This document shows positions 15,501 through 29,679 of a DNA stretch of 64,000 nt, piece after piece. Below the pieces are notes generated by a model. That model searched no databases. It was not told the DNA's origin and worked only from the letters and a program-made list of their open reading frames with translations. Location of the stretch: the NCBI GenBank assembly GCA_903813345.2, contig CAIIXF020000009.1, forward strand, positions 29,734,740 through 29,798,739. The letters are read 5' to 3'. Both the position numbers and the translations under genes were made by a program. The stretch's first letter is position 1. Each line of letters begins with the position of its first letter. Source of the DNA: Owenia fusiformis. Lineage: Eukaryota; Annelida; Polychaeta; Sabellida; Oweniidae.

Positions 15501-15545
15501 ATCACAACAGCTAAAACAGCTAAAAAGGCTTCATCAAATATTCAA
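6520..15545. other. Gene-free AT-rich DNA
   Basis: No gene recognised; ORFs are short and low-complexity. Notable small structures are a near-palindromic cluster of TATAGCAGCTA motifs at 13061-13112 and a G run at about 11497. Parts of 7000-8700 look less repetitive and may hold regulatory elements, but this is only an impression. Confidence 0.45.
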
Positions 15546-15697
15546 CTACAGTCAAAACTGCTGAGTGAAACACCTCACAAGTGGAACAGGTTTCTAAAAG
15601 TCCTTCTGCTCATTGACTCCATGTTAATGAACCTCTATAAGCAGATCACCTAGCTGGGCCCAAGGGTGTTCCACTTACAAAGGTTCTACTGTACTAG
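15546..15697. mobile_element. Family A MITE, copy 1
   Basis: Starts CTACAGTCAAAACTG and ends GGTTCTACTGTACTAG, which are imperfect inverted repeats. The interior carries GAGTGAAACACC and its complement-like GGTGTTCCACTTAC. This matches the layout of family A copies at 29506, 35941, 41949 and 44939. It is non-autonomous and has no ORF. Confidence 0.6.
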
Positions 15698-18600
15698 AAT
15701 ATGGAGTAACCATATGAAAGTACAGTGCATGAAAACAGTCTCTAACACATATTCACCCCAACATCCATCCATCATTTCTGTCTATGATCTATAATTAATA
15801 TAATATGTAAGATATACATTTGGGAGTAATTACATGGGAACAAACCTTAATTAATACATACAGGCACCAATCCTTCATTATGATGGCTCTACGAGACAAA
15901 TCTGTATTGCGTCTTTCTCTGTTGCATTTGCTACTTCAAAGTGTTGAGTTATAACTATAAACATGGGATTCATGTAGTGCCTCCCAAATGCTGAGGTGGT
16001 GAAAGATTGGCCCATATCCTTCTAAATTAGACCTGCAGTCTCATTACTTCATGTTTAATGTGAATTACAGATATATTTATTTTGTTTGGAGTTGAGGTGT
16101 GAACCTACAGGATTCTTCTGAATCAAGCTAGCTTCCAGGAAATTCTCAAATTCATTAATATATTTTGCAACCATGAGAGAGCATGACCTTATATCAGATT
16201 CCTTTCAATAGGTTAGAAACACTAAGGCAGAAAGGTAGAATAGGCTCTTAGTGAATTTCTCCTGGGTTTTCTGGTATACAATGGGGGTCACACTTTCATC
16301 TAATACTTGCAATAGCAACACATGACAATGGGCTTATGCATTAACCTTTTGCAAATTTGAGTGTAGATGAAGGTGTTTTTAATGGAAAGGTACAATGTAG
16401 TAAATAATTAAAGTCAAAATAAAGTGCCAATAAACATATTGTCTCCAAAGGAAAAATCATTCATAAAAGAGCTCTACATTCACTTTTTAAATTTTTTTTA
16501 CAAGAAAACAAATTGATGAATAGTTTTGCAACCGTTTGAACTGTGAACGACTACATCATTATCAATGTGTGTCATCTAAGAGTTTTGAAGCTGCAGACAG
16601 ACTGCAATAGTTTGATCAAGGTAACTTTCCATTCTATTGTAGTTTGTCCAATCTAGGCATCAAGAAAAAATGGATTAATTATATTTTGTGGCAGCAATAT
16701 AAGCAGATATTAATGATCCATTGTTTCAGATGACGCTAATCAAAATTCAACAGGCTTTTGTTCATTTTTTCTAGGCTTGATCAGGAAGGTAAAAACAAAT
16801 CGGTGTGCAAGCTTAATGAATGGTAGGCTGATTGTTATAAAAATGAGCGGAGGTTGAACAATATGTTTTAATGCAACACCAGTGACAGCCTATTGTAGTA
16901 AGCAGGTGTATAAAAATAACAAAAAACCGTAAGCTTTTAATCCGGGAAATAATGCACAGCAGTGCATGGTTTATGGTGAAAAGTTTGTAAACTCTTAACA
17001 ATGTATTGTATTTTAATACTTTCTATAAGCCATTGTTTTGAGAATGATTTATATAACTAAGCGCTGGGAATTAAAATAAACTTGACTCACACATTAATTA
17101 TCATATAATTTAAATACCTGTGACATATTTTACGATAATTAGACACAACCTTAAGAAGTGGATTGTAGGTTGTCATCAGTGGGATTTAAGGTGAATAAAT
17201 TTCAGTGCACTGATAGCATGCCAAATTCTTTAGTCTTAATCATGTTTAGATCTTAAACACAAAACACAATGGGAAATCTTAAAAGGAGATTATTCAACAT
17301 ACTTTTAGACTAAGACAACTTTAACAGGCGACCTGCCATTCTTACTAAGATCAGAGATTAAGTTGACAGATAGCTTTTTAGCTTTGAAGCAATTCAGCAT
17401 GCCTGATTACAAGCCAAACCCTCCAACAAGTGCCTACATTTCTAATATCAAGTAAAACCAGTCCCTCATGGTGCGTGTTATGATGCTTGAATGGTGATCT
17501 GTCTAAGTCTTTCTTGTCAAATTGTGCAGACATGGTTCTCCCAAACTAAAATTACGTACAAAATCCTTTGATAATCTCCTTTGTTAAAATCACCTGTACA
17601 ACAAGTCAACATACCGAATAAGTGACAATTCCTAGGATTATCACTGATCATTGTGTGAAATCTTAGTATTTAATAAATACCTCAAAATCAATGAGATATG
17701 TACAACCAATGAGTGAAGAATGAAATGATCCATATATGGTTTAAATAAAATAAGATTGTTGAATCGGACTAGCTTTATATAATTATAAGCCCCTACTCAG
17801 GTATATTGTACTTATATCAAATGAAGTGCAGAAAAAGTATATTTCACAGTCAAATCATTATTGTGGAAATTACTAACATATTGGTGGCCAATCAATTGTA
17901 TAAAATGTATATATGATGGTGTGGTAGGATTACATGTAAATATATGGTAAAAATTTCTTTAATGTTGAGTATTATTTGCATTTCTTGTTATAGGATGATA
18001 CTATTGCCATTAATTGACAATCAATGATTATGTAATTAATTGTAATTACAACTTTGATTAAAACTTTATAGACAGTTTTTCTCAGGGATTTTCCCAGATT
18101 ATAGCAATTTAATTGTGGGAACGATGTGTAATATTCATTTTTAAATCTATCAATTATAATTAAACTTTTCACATAAGTTCATGTTTTATGTTTTGTAATT
18201 TGTGTTTTGTCATTAGAGAATCTTGTTATGATTAAAAAGTGAGTTGGTTAAATGATGAATGCCTCAATAAGTGTCATGAATATGCTTTAATGGAACTTTA
18301 TGTCTTTGAATAAATGAATTGTCTTCTTTATTTATGACATATTTGTCATTACTATTAATTTCACCCATTTATCACAACTGTTACAGTGCATCTTTATGGC
18401 ACCATCAAGACACAGCCATTACCCATGGGGCGAAGGTGATCATGTGATTTCAGTAGACCAATTAGATGAGAGAATATTAGTATGTGAGAGGAAGATATGA
18501 TGGAACTGTTTTAGCTTATCACCCACATTCTTGATATGAATTGTTGTAATTTTCGCAATTATGATCTAAACTGTGTATTTTATGGAATGTTAGTTGACAC

Positions 18601-18907
18601 ACCTTTTAATAAAATTGTGAGCTATCTATTGTTTTTCAAATTACCTTAATAATGGGAATTTTGCTCTCAATAACAATGTTAAAAGAATGCCTCTCTTAAT
18701 GTTTCCAGTGATACACCTTTCCCTATAACCATCGAGCTTATTCCGTGAAATTTCAAATGCACTGATGCAGGTTTATAATTTCATACTATATGGCTTAGTC
18801 TGTTATATGTGGTTTAAATATTACAATATTTCAATTTTAATTTTGACCGTTCCAGTAATTCCAAGGCAGATTCATATAATCAACAGTTCCTTTTCAGTGA
18901 ACCTATT
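15698..18907. other. No gene seen
   Basis: AT-rich non-coding DNA. ORFs of 62-66 codons are isolated and compositionally random. No RNA gene, tandem array or transposon end is recognisable. Confidence 0.5.
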
Positions 18908-18973
18908 ATAAGTGATTCAGGAATATGCACTGAACTGATCATAAGTGATTCAGGAATATAAAATGAACTGATT
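18908..18973 (+). repeat. 33-bp tandem duplication
   Basis: Two adjacent units beginning ATAAGTGATTCAGGAATAT at 18908 and 18941, with a degraded third (GTACTTCAGG) after them. Too short to be called a minisatellite. Confidence 0.75.
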
Positions 18974-21900
18974 AAAGGTACTTCAGGTAAATTAACAAAA
19001 ACCATCATTTCAGAATTACATTTGCATCTAAAAGTGAATCTATTTATAAGTAATAAAAGCAATCAATAGTCATCATATTTTAAATATAGCATTTTATCTG
19101 GCTTTTTTGTCATTTATTTTATTCAAATATATTTATGTAACCAATCATTCATATTTGTTATAGACATACACAAATAGCATCAAGTACATCAGGTAGTTTA
19201 AAGGTTGTTAAACTTTTCATGATTTTGCAATCAGAAGATAAAACTGAAATATTGATGTAAATATCATGGAAAGGGAATAAAGTATATCAGCTGATGGCTT
19301 TATGGTGTTTTTGGCTTCAGATATACTAGTAAATCCATATATCTGACATAAATTCAGACAGACTGCTGTATATGGTAAACAAATTGCCCAAAGCAATAAA
19401 TAAAAATTGTATTCATTTTACTGAAGATGATCTCCACGCAGGGTGGAATAATTACTCTGAATTTACACTAGAAATATTTTTTCCATCTGAATTAGTTAAT
19501 AAAGGCTGAATTATGACAAAGCCAGTAAAATTAAAATGTCATTTCAATCAAGGAACAAATAGTTGATGTGTCAATGAAATATGATAGCTATAGACCATCT
19601 GCCTATACATCTAGGTGTGTAATTATTAATTAGACTAAAATGACACATTTTCTTAATTTACTTTAGTATGAGGATATTTTATTCATCCTCATGCATTTGA
19701 TATCTTAATATAGTCAATGTGGAATAGTTTTTTACAATATTTTTCATCAATTATTCAACCTTGTAGTAAAAATATTGTTACAGTTATTACCTAAAAAGCC
19801 AATACTTATTTATAATTTAACTGCAAAATAAAAAAACTAAACAAAGGATAATGGAGGTCACAAAAACCTGGTCTATGACTTTTTATAATGCATTCAATGT
19901 TATTATTATGGTATAAAACAATATTTTGATAAAAATGGACAGACTAGGCCAATCTATATTGTATTTATGGCCATTTTAATGCAACAAGCAATGTACTCTG
20001 CATACAAAGATGCCTAAAATGGTTCAGTCCTTTCTGGATGCTAAATTATATGGTACTTTTTGTCATTATAACATTGTTAGAAACCATTCCTCAGCCTCTT
20101 TATAAAGTGTATGGGATCTTCATGCACCTGTTGTGTTTTATGTGATAAAATAGGATTCACTCCCTTAGTTTTCCATGGACACTCATGCAGTGCATTGTAA
20201 GGGTGGGCCCCTCCTGAAAATCACAAAGGGGTCATACTTTGAAATACTAACCATAAAGGAAAACGGTGGACTTTACAACAAATATAATAAAACCTCTACA
20301 AAGTTAAGAAGCTAAATTGTACAGAAATGTGAGAAAACCAGGCTCTTCATTCAAATTTTAGAGAGAAATATCGGAAAAAGTACGAGCAGACGGAGAGTAA
20401 TTGAAGGATGTTTGACCATTCTGGCAACAACATAAAACCAGATTAAGACCCACAGAGGAGAGATTCAAAGTCATTTACAGAATTAAATGCTTACTTTGTT
20501 AGATTTTATGGGGTTTTGTCAAATTAATGGTATTTTATTAGACAGCTCTTCGCTATACATCATACGGAAAGTATCAAATATAAAAGTAAGCATCATAAAT
20601 CTCTGCCTAGCTGATCTGCATTGCATGCTTAGATGGTTTATATATTTATGCTGTAAAACCTGAACATTAGTTGTTAAGAACAATTTTCCTATAAAAATTT
20701 CAATTTGATTCCATATAAAAAAAACACCTCGGCAGCATAACACTTGTACAAATGTAGTTCAGAGTTTAATTGATTGTCTATAGGTGGAGCCATTGAGTTG
20801 AGCTATAACTGATAGGTAAGCTTAGTAATTTTGTAAGTGCTCTATTGCAGTTTATAATAGTAATATATCAATACAATCATCTACTATATCTAGTATGAAA
20901 TTTATAATTTCGTATCATTTATGATGTATGTTTACCATAGAAAAACATCTATTTTTTTCATTTAGGACGTGGTATTGTCTTTATATTCACAAAACTTTTG
21001 TTCATTTATCTAACTAAATTCGATTTTACACCTATACCTGTATAGCTTTAGTTAAATGCATTAATTTGAATAAATGTTTATAAATTCCTTTGAACTTCAT
21101 GTTATAAAAAATATAAATTGTAAATTGATAGGTTCAGAAGGACTGGTATGTCTTTATTTGTGCTATAACTTATATCAGTCTCAATCCTATTTAAAATTCC
21201 ATGTTATTTGTGGAGGTGTCAAAACACATTTGCACATGTCAAAATAAATAGCACTGTCAGATTAAGGTATGATCACCAGGTAATGTCTGCCTATTTCTAA
21301 ACATAGTACTATATATTGATTTGGAACATGCAACATATCAAATAAATAAATCTCTAAAACAGAAAGGAAGGCTGTCTGAGTGAGATGAATCTCCCTTAGG
21401 AGAAAAGAGGAGCAGAGATGACCTAATCTGGTAATGTCATTATTACATCATAGTAGGTGTGGAGGCAGGACTTAAATAGGTGAGGCAAATATAAGGCAAA
21501 TATATGAGGCAAATGAGGCAAAGGGAATATAGAGAATGTACTCTGATTTATGAGTGGAGTGAATTTTATACTAAAACAATGGATTTTGATATCTGCAATG
21601 AGCAAGTGCAGTGAGGCAGCTGCCTCATTATAACCTGCCTCGAGACTAGTTACCCCATTTGCCTCAATGTACATCACATCCAAAAGGAGTATGAACTCAG
21701 AAATGTGGAGACAAGTTCATGCCCACAAATCATATGAATGACATATCCAAAAGCAGAAAAGCACAAATGGCAAACTCTGAAAAATGTAACAGACAAATCC
21801 TCTTGAAATATTACAATAACAACATCAAAAATTGATAAACAAACTGAGCTGTATGAGGAACAAATTACAACATGATGTGTTGATGTGATTATTGGAGGTA

Positions 21901-23586
21901 AGTAGAGGTAATAGCATGTGTTGTACTGAGCTAGTGCCATATTCTGACAGCCTCATGTGACCCCTTACTACACTGTAACCTGTCAGTATATATAAACGTT
22001 AAGTAAATGCCTTTTAATAAGATACTATAAAATGTTACTCTATATCACAAAAGATATGATCAAAGACTAGAAATAATTGACAGGCTGTCAGTTACGATCT
22101 TGTACCTACATGATGTCATTAGAGAAAGTGAAAATACAATATTGTGGAATAATATTAAGTAGAGGACTTTCCAAGTTGGATAAAACAAGAAAATGAAGCA
22201 TTATGATTTTATGTAATAATTGACTTTTGCAGAATGCTTTTTTGATTATAATTGATGAAATTTATTAAATAGATTCTATTGATAGCATTAGGTTAAAGAT
22301 TTAAGTCAGTTCACAAATTGAGCAAATGTATTCCAATATTGTCAATTCCAGGTTTTATGATATGACGGTTTTTTACCTAATTTAGCAGATTTTTTCTGAC
22401 AAAGCCATTTATAGGTTGTTGTATAGCATTACTTCAAAGCATCTTGCAACGTCAACTGTTTGTCTTTTATTAAGCTAATCTATAATGCTCAAAGGCAGCT
22501 TAAGATAGGCTTGTCACTCTCTATCACAGAAACGTTAATCTAGCATACACACCTATCATCTAATTTGCTTAAAATCCTCCAAAATGAGAGTTATGAAAAT
22601 TATTTTTGACATGGGAATCAAAATCAAAGTAAATCCTGGTCTACTTAACATGTAATGTGTAAGGCTCCTGTTGAGCCGATAATCAGATCAGTTGAATTTT
22701 ATTAAACTTCTCAATTTTGATAAAACACGAAATATAATCTGATTTGTTGTGAATTAGGGGGAATTATCCTATGAGCTGTACATGATACAATGAGAAATAT
22801 TCCTATCATGATAGTTTACTTCATTTTAATCATTAATGACTTTATATTCTAAATGCATGTATGAAATCTCTAATCTTGTAATTTTTATCATCTAAATAAT
22901 TCAAATTTGCATTGTATTTCACAAATCAAAATGTTAAGAAAGCACAAAGGGCAATACTAGGATTAACACAAATGTGGTAGTTTAAAATCATTCTAAATCA
23001 AATTAAAATACATAAAACAATATTAGCCCCATCATCTATGCTAATTATTTACATCAAATGAATTTAATATTGATTGTTTATTTCTTTAATTGACAATTGT
23101 ATCAAAATGTGAAAAGTGCAATTTTGACTTACATCAATGTGTAAATACATGTAGCTCTTAATGGCAAAAATAAAACCCCTCAAAGTAGTAACAAAATAAA
23201 ATAGAGAGGAAAACAGAAAAACAACAAAAGGAACAACAACTTAATTGCATTAAGAAACGATGTGAAATGATCTCCCTCTTCAACCATTCAATTATATCAC
23301 AAAGATTGGAATAAAACATCCATCAAAATATGTAACTGTAGTTCATGTGGCTTGGGTTGTTTTTTGTTTTTCAGATGTTGTCCAATATTTTTTTTCATAA
23401 ACTCAACCCACTCAAACTATAAACATGAATTATTACATAATACATTTTAAATAACTTAATAAGTAAAACATATTAATGTACAGATGTACACGTAAGAGTG
23501 ATGTACTTATAGGAGTTTAAAGATATATCTTCATAAATAAAGGTTATTGTTTCTGTTATTTATGATGTCAATCGCCTGTAACTGAG
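18974..23586. other. No gene seen
   Basis: AT-rich non-coding DNA. A short imperfect repeat of GAGGCAAAT/AAGGCAAAT lies at about 21481-21525. Two ORFs of 86-88 codons overlap around 21423-21940 on the minus strand; neither shows a domain, and part of one is this repeat. Confidence 0.5.
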
Positions 23587-24540
23587 TTACAGTAAAACTT
23601 GTGTATAGTGAACAATTATACCTTTACAATAACTGTAGGTAGAGGTTTCTTACTTTTACACAATATTTGAGGTTTTCTCTTGATTAAGGAGAGATGTTCA
23701 CATGATGTTCAAAAGAATAACAGGTGCTTACATTTATCTAAATAAAATCCTCATTAAAAAGCATGTTCACTGAAAAGTGGATGTCAGTTAGGAAGTGGTC
23801 ACAATAAGAGGTGACCAAAATAGTGAGGTGTTCACAAGAGAGAGGTTTTTGCAAGAGAGGTGGTCACAAGAGAGATTGTTACAATAATGAGGTGGCCACA
23901 AGAAAAGGCATCCATAAAAGGAGGTGGTCAAAATAGTGAGGTGGTCACAAGAGAGAGGTTTTTCCAAGAGAGGTGGTCACAAGAGAGATGGTTACAATAA
24001 TGAGGTGGCCACAAGAAAAGGCATCTATAAAAGGAGGTGGTCAAAATAGTGAGGTGGTCACAAGAGAGAGGTTTTTGCAAGAGAGGTGGTCACAAGAGAG
24101 ATGGTTACAATAATGAGGTGGCCACAAGAAAAGGCATCCATAAAAGGAGGTGGTAAAAATAGTGAGGTGGTCACAAGAGAGAGGTTTTTGCAAGAGAGGT
24201 GGTCACAAGAGAGATGGTTACAATAATGAGGTGGCCACAAGAAAAGGCATCCATAAAAGAAGGTGGTCAAAATAGTGAGGTGGTCACAAGAGGCACAGGA
24301 TCACATCGGTCGTAAGAGATGCACTGACAGAGGGAGATGGTCACTTGACAGAGGTTGATACCAGACAGAGGTTGTCACTAGACAGAGGTTGTCACTAGAT
24401 TGAGGTGTCACTACAAAGGTGAAGTCACTAAAGATGTGTGGTTACCAGAGGGAATGTGGTCACTAGATGACTTTAGAGATAGGTGGTCACAAGAAAACAT
24501 GGACAATAGAAAGAGTGTGGTTCCATAGAGATGCTTCCAT
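23587..24540. mobile_element. Family A MITE, copy 2, internally expanded
   Basis: Opens with TTACAGTAAAACTTGTGTATAGTGAAC, the left end of family A. Instead of ending after about 190 bp it continues into hundreds of bases of GTGGTCACAAGAGAG-type sequence, including the 113-bp array at 23825-24290 and shorter degenerate units (GAGGTTGTCACTAGACA) at 24340-24430. The motif resembles the GTTCACTAGAGAGAGGTG interior of family A. No clear right end is visible. Confidence 0.5.
23825..24290 (+). repeat. 113-bp minisatellite, about 4 units
   Basis: Units beginning GAGGTG(G/T)TCACAAGAGAG start at 23825, 23938, 24051, 24164 and 24277 (partial), giving a constant spacing of 113 bp. Units differ by only a few bases. 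Each unit is built from smaller related blocks (GAGAGGTGGTCACAAGAGAGA, GAGGTGGCCACAAG, GAGGTGGTCAAAATAGT). The 70-codon minus-strand ORF across it is the array in translation. Confidence 0.92.
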
Positions 24541-26449
24541 AAACAGCACATAGATGTTTTTTCTGTAATCCACAATTCTCATTACTGGGCTTGAATATTA
24601 ATATCATATGAAGATAATTATTGTAAACAATATTTAACTGTAATGAGAAACATTAGATAAAAAATGAATAGAATTTTCCAATTCAGTTCCTCCAAGAGAA
24701 AGGCAGAGACAATGTAAAATTGATATATGATAAATCAGTAAATAATTTAGTATCCTATTTGACTTCTCTGTTTGTGAAGACAGAATTTCTTTATCTTTGT
24801 TTGTAGATCACTGTCTTATAGTTTTAAGTCCATTTGTTCAGTAGGTAGAATTGTTTACAGAAGGAGGATTTGTTTTCTGTGTGCAGTCAATTGTATTACA
24901 ATGACGCCAAATCGAACATATTTCTTTCGCGGTTGATCAATTTGTGATCCCGGCACCAGGCTCTGCTAGTAGATATACAGGGAGTAGTTACAACAACACA
25001 ACATTCTGATCCTTATTAATGGCGCAAATATCTGAAATATTGCTACTTAAGCCGATAAACCATCTTACAGACAATTTATATTCCTTCTAAAACAAATCTA
25101 TGTAATTTTGATGACAGCATTACATTAGAATAATGATGTACCTGTATACATTAATCATCTATGATTGATGAGACTGTCTATCTAGTCCAATCATTATCTC
25201 AGACAGTTCTAACTTATTTATATACACTGCGTCCATCCGTGTCATTGGAGTTCAAACTTTGCTTTTTTGTTGAGTATTCATTTATAGTTAAGGACCATGC
25301 ATGGATATAACGTTGGATAATGTGACAATATGAAAAATTCAAAATAAGAATTTGGCTTCCAATATCCCACTTTTAACAAAATAAATATCAAGGTCATCAT
25401 AAAGGTCAAATAGCAAAGCCAACATGAAGGCCAAATAGGAAAGACAACATGAAAGTCAGATAAGACAGTCAATCTGAAATTCCAATAGCAAACTCAACAT
25501 AAAGGTACTTCAAATAGAAAAGACAATTCAACAGTCATATACAATAGAAAAACAAAGTCAAGAAAATAGAGGTTCATAGAAGGATGCTATCTCTATAAGT
25601 TGAGCCATCGGAGGTTAAGCTAACTAACACCCACAGTTAACACTCATTTCTGGTCTTTCTTACTTGACAGAGGAAGATATAATCTAGCTGACATTCCCTT
25701 TAAAACATTCACGACTCACATAACTCCTTCTGACAAGTCGAAACTTGGATTTAGCCAGGTTTAGCCAGGTATTTATGGTGCACTGAGCTAGTAAAACGGC
25801 TCTGACAGGCCTCGCTGAGCAAAATATCAATTAAAGCTGTAATTTTGTTTTAAAACCTTGATGTTAAACAGAAAGAAATTGGAGTTACACGGGCATGTGT
25901 CCATACTGGTGTATGTCAGAATGTGAAAACAGTCGTGATATTGCTTAATCACGGGTGTAATGTATTCTGATGTTCAAACTATGGAATTGACCATTTGGAA
26001 AATAAAGCTGTATAATAAGAGATTTGTTCAGACAAATTGTGCAAGATGTGATGGTATAATTGAAGGAGTGCTGGTCAATCTATCAGAAATACATGATCAG
26101 GAGCCAAAATCCAAATGAAACACTTACAAGGGAGCCCACTTATCACTGTCTGTCAAGATGTTTGAGTGAACAATGTAGTACTCTGTAGTTTGATCAGTTT
26201 GTGAACATTTTCAACACATTTAACACCCTATTACATTACATGGGGTTTATACTTAGGTATGATAGGCTCCTATATAATTATTAATTTTTGAAATATGTGA
26301 TGCAGAAAATCCACTTGAATTAGCATGCATATTATAGCTTTTCCCTTCAAATTATGTGTGAGTCATTAATCCATATAATTGCGGAATTAATGTAAGTGTT
26401 ATATTTTCACTTTCAGGTAAGTTACACTCTAAATACAGTACATGTTGTA
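24541..26449. other. No gene; degenerate short tandem repeat inside
   Basis: Non-coding. Around 25385-25530 there is a degenerate repeat of roughly 29 bp with the theme CAACATGAAGGYCAAATAGGAAAGA. Otherwise nothing recognisable. Confidence 0.5.
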
Positions 26450-26641
26450 GGCCCGTAGCCAGGATTTGCCAAGGGGGGTTCAAAAATTTGAAAAATTCCA
26501 GGGAGGGTTCACTTGTGACAATTTTGGTCCAAAAATGGCCAAAATCACTTAAAAAGTGCTCAGAATGGTGAAAAATTGCATGATTTTGAACGATTTTTAT
26601 GGCCGGGGGGATCCCATCGAACCTCCCCCTGGCTACGGGCC
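26450..26641. mobile_element. Family D palindromic-ended MITE, copy 1
   Basis: Perfect 14-bp inverted ends: GGCCCGTAGCCAGG at 26450 and its complement ending at 26641, 192 bp overall. The interior (GCCAAGGGGGGTTC, ACAATTTTGG, TTGCATGATTTTGAA) recurs at 53773-53968. Elements of this type are common in invertebrate genomes. The 61-codon minus-strand ORF is a translation of the element. Confidence 0.85.
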
Positions 26642-26817
26642 TGTGTTGAGCCAGTAAAGCATCCCTCTAATACAAGCCTGTACTTCCTGATCCCCAATTT
26701 GCTCCATGATATCATCTGCTCCATGTAAGAATTTGCTCCATGCAATATTATGAATGGTGTGATTCACTTATGCTGCTTTAATAATACATTTAAATTAAAT
26801 ACTGAAACAAAAAATGA

Positions 26818-26850
26818 GATACGAGGGGTGATCAATAAGTACTTCACAGA
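26818..26850 (+). mobile_element. Solo mariner-like terminal sequence
   Basis: ATACGAGGGGTGATCAATAAGT resembles the outer end of a mariner-superfamily inverted repeat (compare the CAATAAGT core in the element at 59914). No matching right end or transposase was found nearby, so it is at most a fragment. Confidence 0.35.
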
Positions 26851-28415
26851 ATCCTGTTTTCTGTCTACTAAAATATCAACATTGAAAAAAATTGAGAATA
26901 GATTAATATATACTGATTACTGATAGATCAAGTTGATTTGAATTTCTCATTCTTGTATCTTTTTTATGTTTACTGTTTTGTATATCATTTCACTATTACA
27001 ACACATTAATATAACTGTTTAAGATAACGTGTTTATAGTATAAACTGATAAAAAGATGAATTATTATTGAATTAATAAAAAACATGAAATGAGTTGAAAG
27101 TTACATTTTTCATTATTTTTATTCGCAGTGGAACTTCAAATAACTAATTGGAAACTACTTTGGGTGAAAATAAGCATTTGGGTTGCCTTTATCACTATTT
27201 TCCTGACAGAATCCCAAGAAATATTAGTGCTTAATGCAAATTAGAAGTCATTAATCACAAGATAAATATGACCACATATGTGCATGGCTCATACAAATGA
27301 GTGATCCAATGTAAAAAATATCAAATCATGCTCAAAGGACAAGATTGTTTAATTAAAAAGGAAATCATGTTTTGTAGACAATTTTCATTTGCTAGACATT
27401 GATATATTGAGATGTTAGATTCAGTAAGTATGTTAAATTAATTAAACAAAATTCACTTTCAATTGAAATATGCATATTTAACACAGTTCTTCCCTGTATG
27501 CTGTTTTAATTACTCCAGCAATATGAAAAGTTAAGAAACGTCACAACAAATTGTATCAATCTTCTTATTCTTTAACATTTTGATTCGTCCAAAGTTAAAT
27601 ATCACCAAGCTGAACTTTAAGTTTCGATTTCAATCTAAATTATCTCATTTTTATATTTAATAGAAGGGCAATACATGTGTGTATATTAAGTCTCAATTAA
27701 TCAAGCCTTACCACATGGGAAAGGACAGGACTGCTTAGGACTTCAAAGAAACTGTTATAAAGAGCATTCCATTTTGTAATTTTTCTTGACTAATGACCAA
27801 TATGACATGGCAAATGGCTTATGCCTGTTTTACATTTATTACAAGTGAGTTTCTAATCTCAGATTGGGTAGATGAGGAATTTCAATGAGTTTCCTTGGTT
27901 ACAGAATCAAGAATTTATCTGAGAATTTTGTGACTCATGTACATGTCGTGAGAATTTGTTGTCATCATAGATGTTCATACATACATCAGGGCGTATTTCT
28001 GAACCTAAAATACAAAATCCTAAAAAAAAGTTGAATACCCAGTAACTTGCACTGTATGTACAAGTATTATACACTTCGACTTGTCTTTGTTACAGACTTT
28101 TTTTTATTACTTTTTTATTCATAGAAAACATTTGAAAGCAGTTATATTAACATATACAATATTCATAATATCATAGAAATCACACAATTTTCCATCATAT
28201 TCTTTTTTAAGGCATCTAACCACACTAGTCTAATCTAATCTAGTACCCATAATTTCCCACCTTTTTTCTCTGCTTACAGACTTTGTTTTTGTTATCTTGG
28301 TATTTTCAGGAAAGAAGCATTATAATATTTTGTGACAAATGGTTTGTGTATTTGATGGTTACTTTATATCAATGCAAGAAATACATCATAACCTGTTGAT
28401 TGCACAATGAATTAT
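26851..28415. other. No gene seen
   Basis: AT-rich non-coding DNA without ORFs above about 60 codons and without a recognisable repeat. Confidence 0.5.
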
Positions 28416-28565
28416 AACAAGGCATTAACATGCAAAATGTCACAATGTGCCATTTTTTGTTACGGACATGGAATGACAACCACCCACCAGGGAAAGACAA
28501 CTGCTGAGCACCATCCATAAAAACGTTGGAAACTATAATAATAGTTGGAAACTATAATAATGTCA
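28416..28565 (+). repeat. Family B dispersed repeat, copy 2
   Basis: AACAAGGCATTAACATGCAA followed by AATGTCACAATGTGCCATTTTTTGTTAC. It ends in a doubled GTTGGAAACTATAATAAT block. Right arm missing or diverged. Confidence 0.75.
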
Positions 28566-29505
28566 ACATGGCTTATGGTGAGACAAGAATCTGAAATTTT
28601 CTTCATGATAGCAGAATCTTCTAACCTTACATTAAAACTACAAAACCTCTAAACAGGTGATGATTTTTTACATATGAATGAAGAATACACTGGTTTAACA
28701 GCATAGGTTTTATACAGAGGTATATTGAGACACAAGGGCCAGTTGTTCATAAAGAAAGGCTTAACATTCTTTGATGCATGCCAAAGTTGAAGTATACTCT
28801 AGTGACATCTTTCAAATAACAACAAATTCACTGGAATTCAAAAAATGCAAATCAATAATGTTTTAATTAATGTCATGTACAGCAGTACATGTTGTAGTAA
28901 AGGTTAATAAAATGATGAGTGTCTATCCAATCTTGATTGATGAATCTAAGTAATCTAAAAACAACTTCTCTAATAGACTTACTAGCAGAAACATCCGAGC
29001 GCTCAAGCCAAGTCTCATAATTTTGATTAATGTACATGAAAACATATTAACAGAATCATTTAATAAGCTGTCAAATTTACATATTTCTATTACATATGCA
29101 GCTATAAAGAGTAGAAAAGCAGCAGGCCTGTCAGAATAACATTACTGGGAGTCTGGTGAGCTATCAAACGGATTAATGTTAAAGTGTATATCCGATTTTA
29201 AATCAGTTTCATGACAGAAATATGATAAATCTGTTGATGGTTAATTACTTTTGCATACTTTTGCCTGGAGTTTTAGATAAGGTGGGACATGGCTGAATGT
29301 ATCATATAGACAGTTATGGGATACAAGCTAACACTGAATCTACTCATCATCAGGATTAAGTGATATATCAAAAGGTAATACAAGCGAAAAAATCATCATT
29401 GAAAAATTGCCTATGATGCATTAGTCTTTGCAAAAGTCTGACTCAAAGGAGGACTTTGACATTATATTGATACAAGCCAATTTCTGGGTCCCTGGGTTAT
29501 CATAT
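28566..29505. other. No gene seen
   Basis: Non-coding AT-rich DNA; nothing recognisable. Confidence 0.5.
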
Positions 29506-29679
29506 ACCACGAAACCTGTATATCTGAACACCTCTCTAATCCGAACACCCCTCAATGTGAATATTTTTTCTCGGTCCTTCGTTACCTCACATTGACTTGC
29601 ATATTATAGAAACCTTGAAATGTGAACAATTTTGGCCAATCAGGTTGGCACCCGGATAAGAGAGGTTTTAATGTACTAC
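29506..29679. mobile_element. Family A MITE, copy 3
   Basis: ACCACGAAACCTGTATATCTGAACACC at the left and GATAAGAGAGGTTTTAATGTAC at the right form imperfect inverted ends. The interior has repeated GAACACC blocks typical of the family. Confidence 0.7.
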
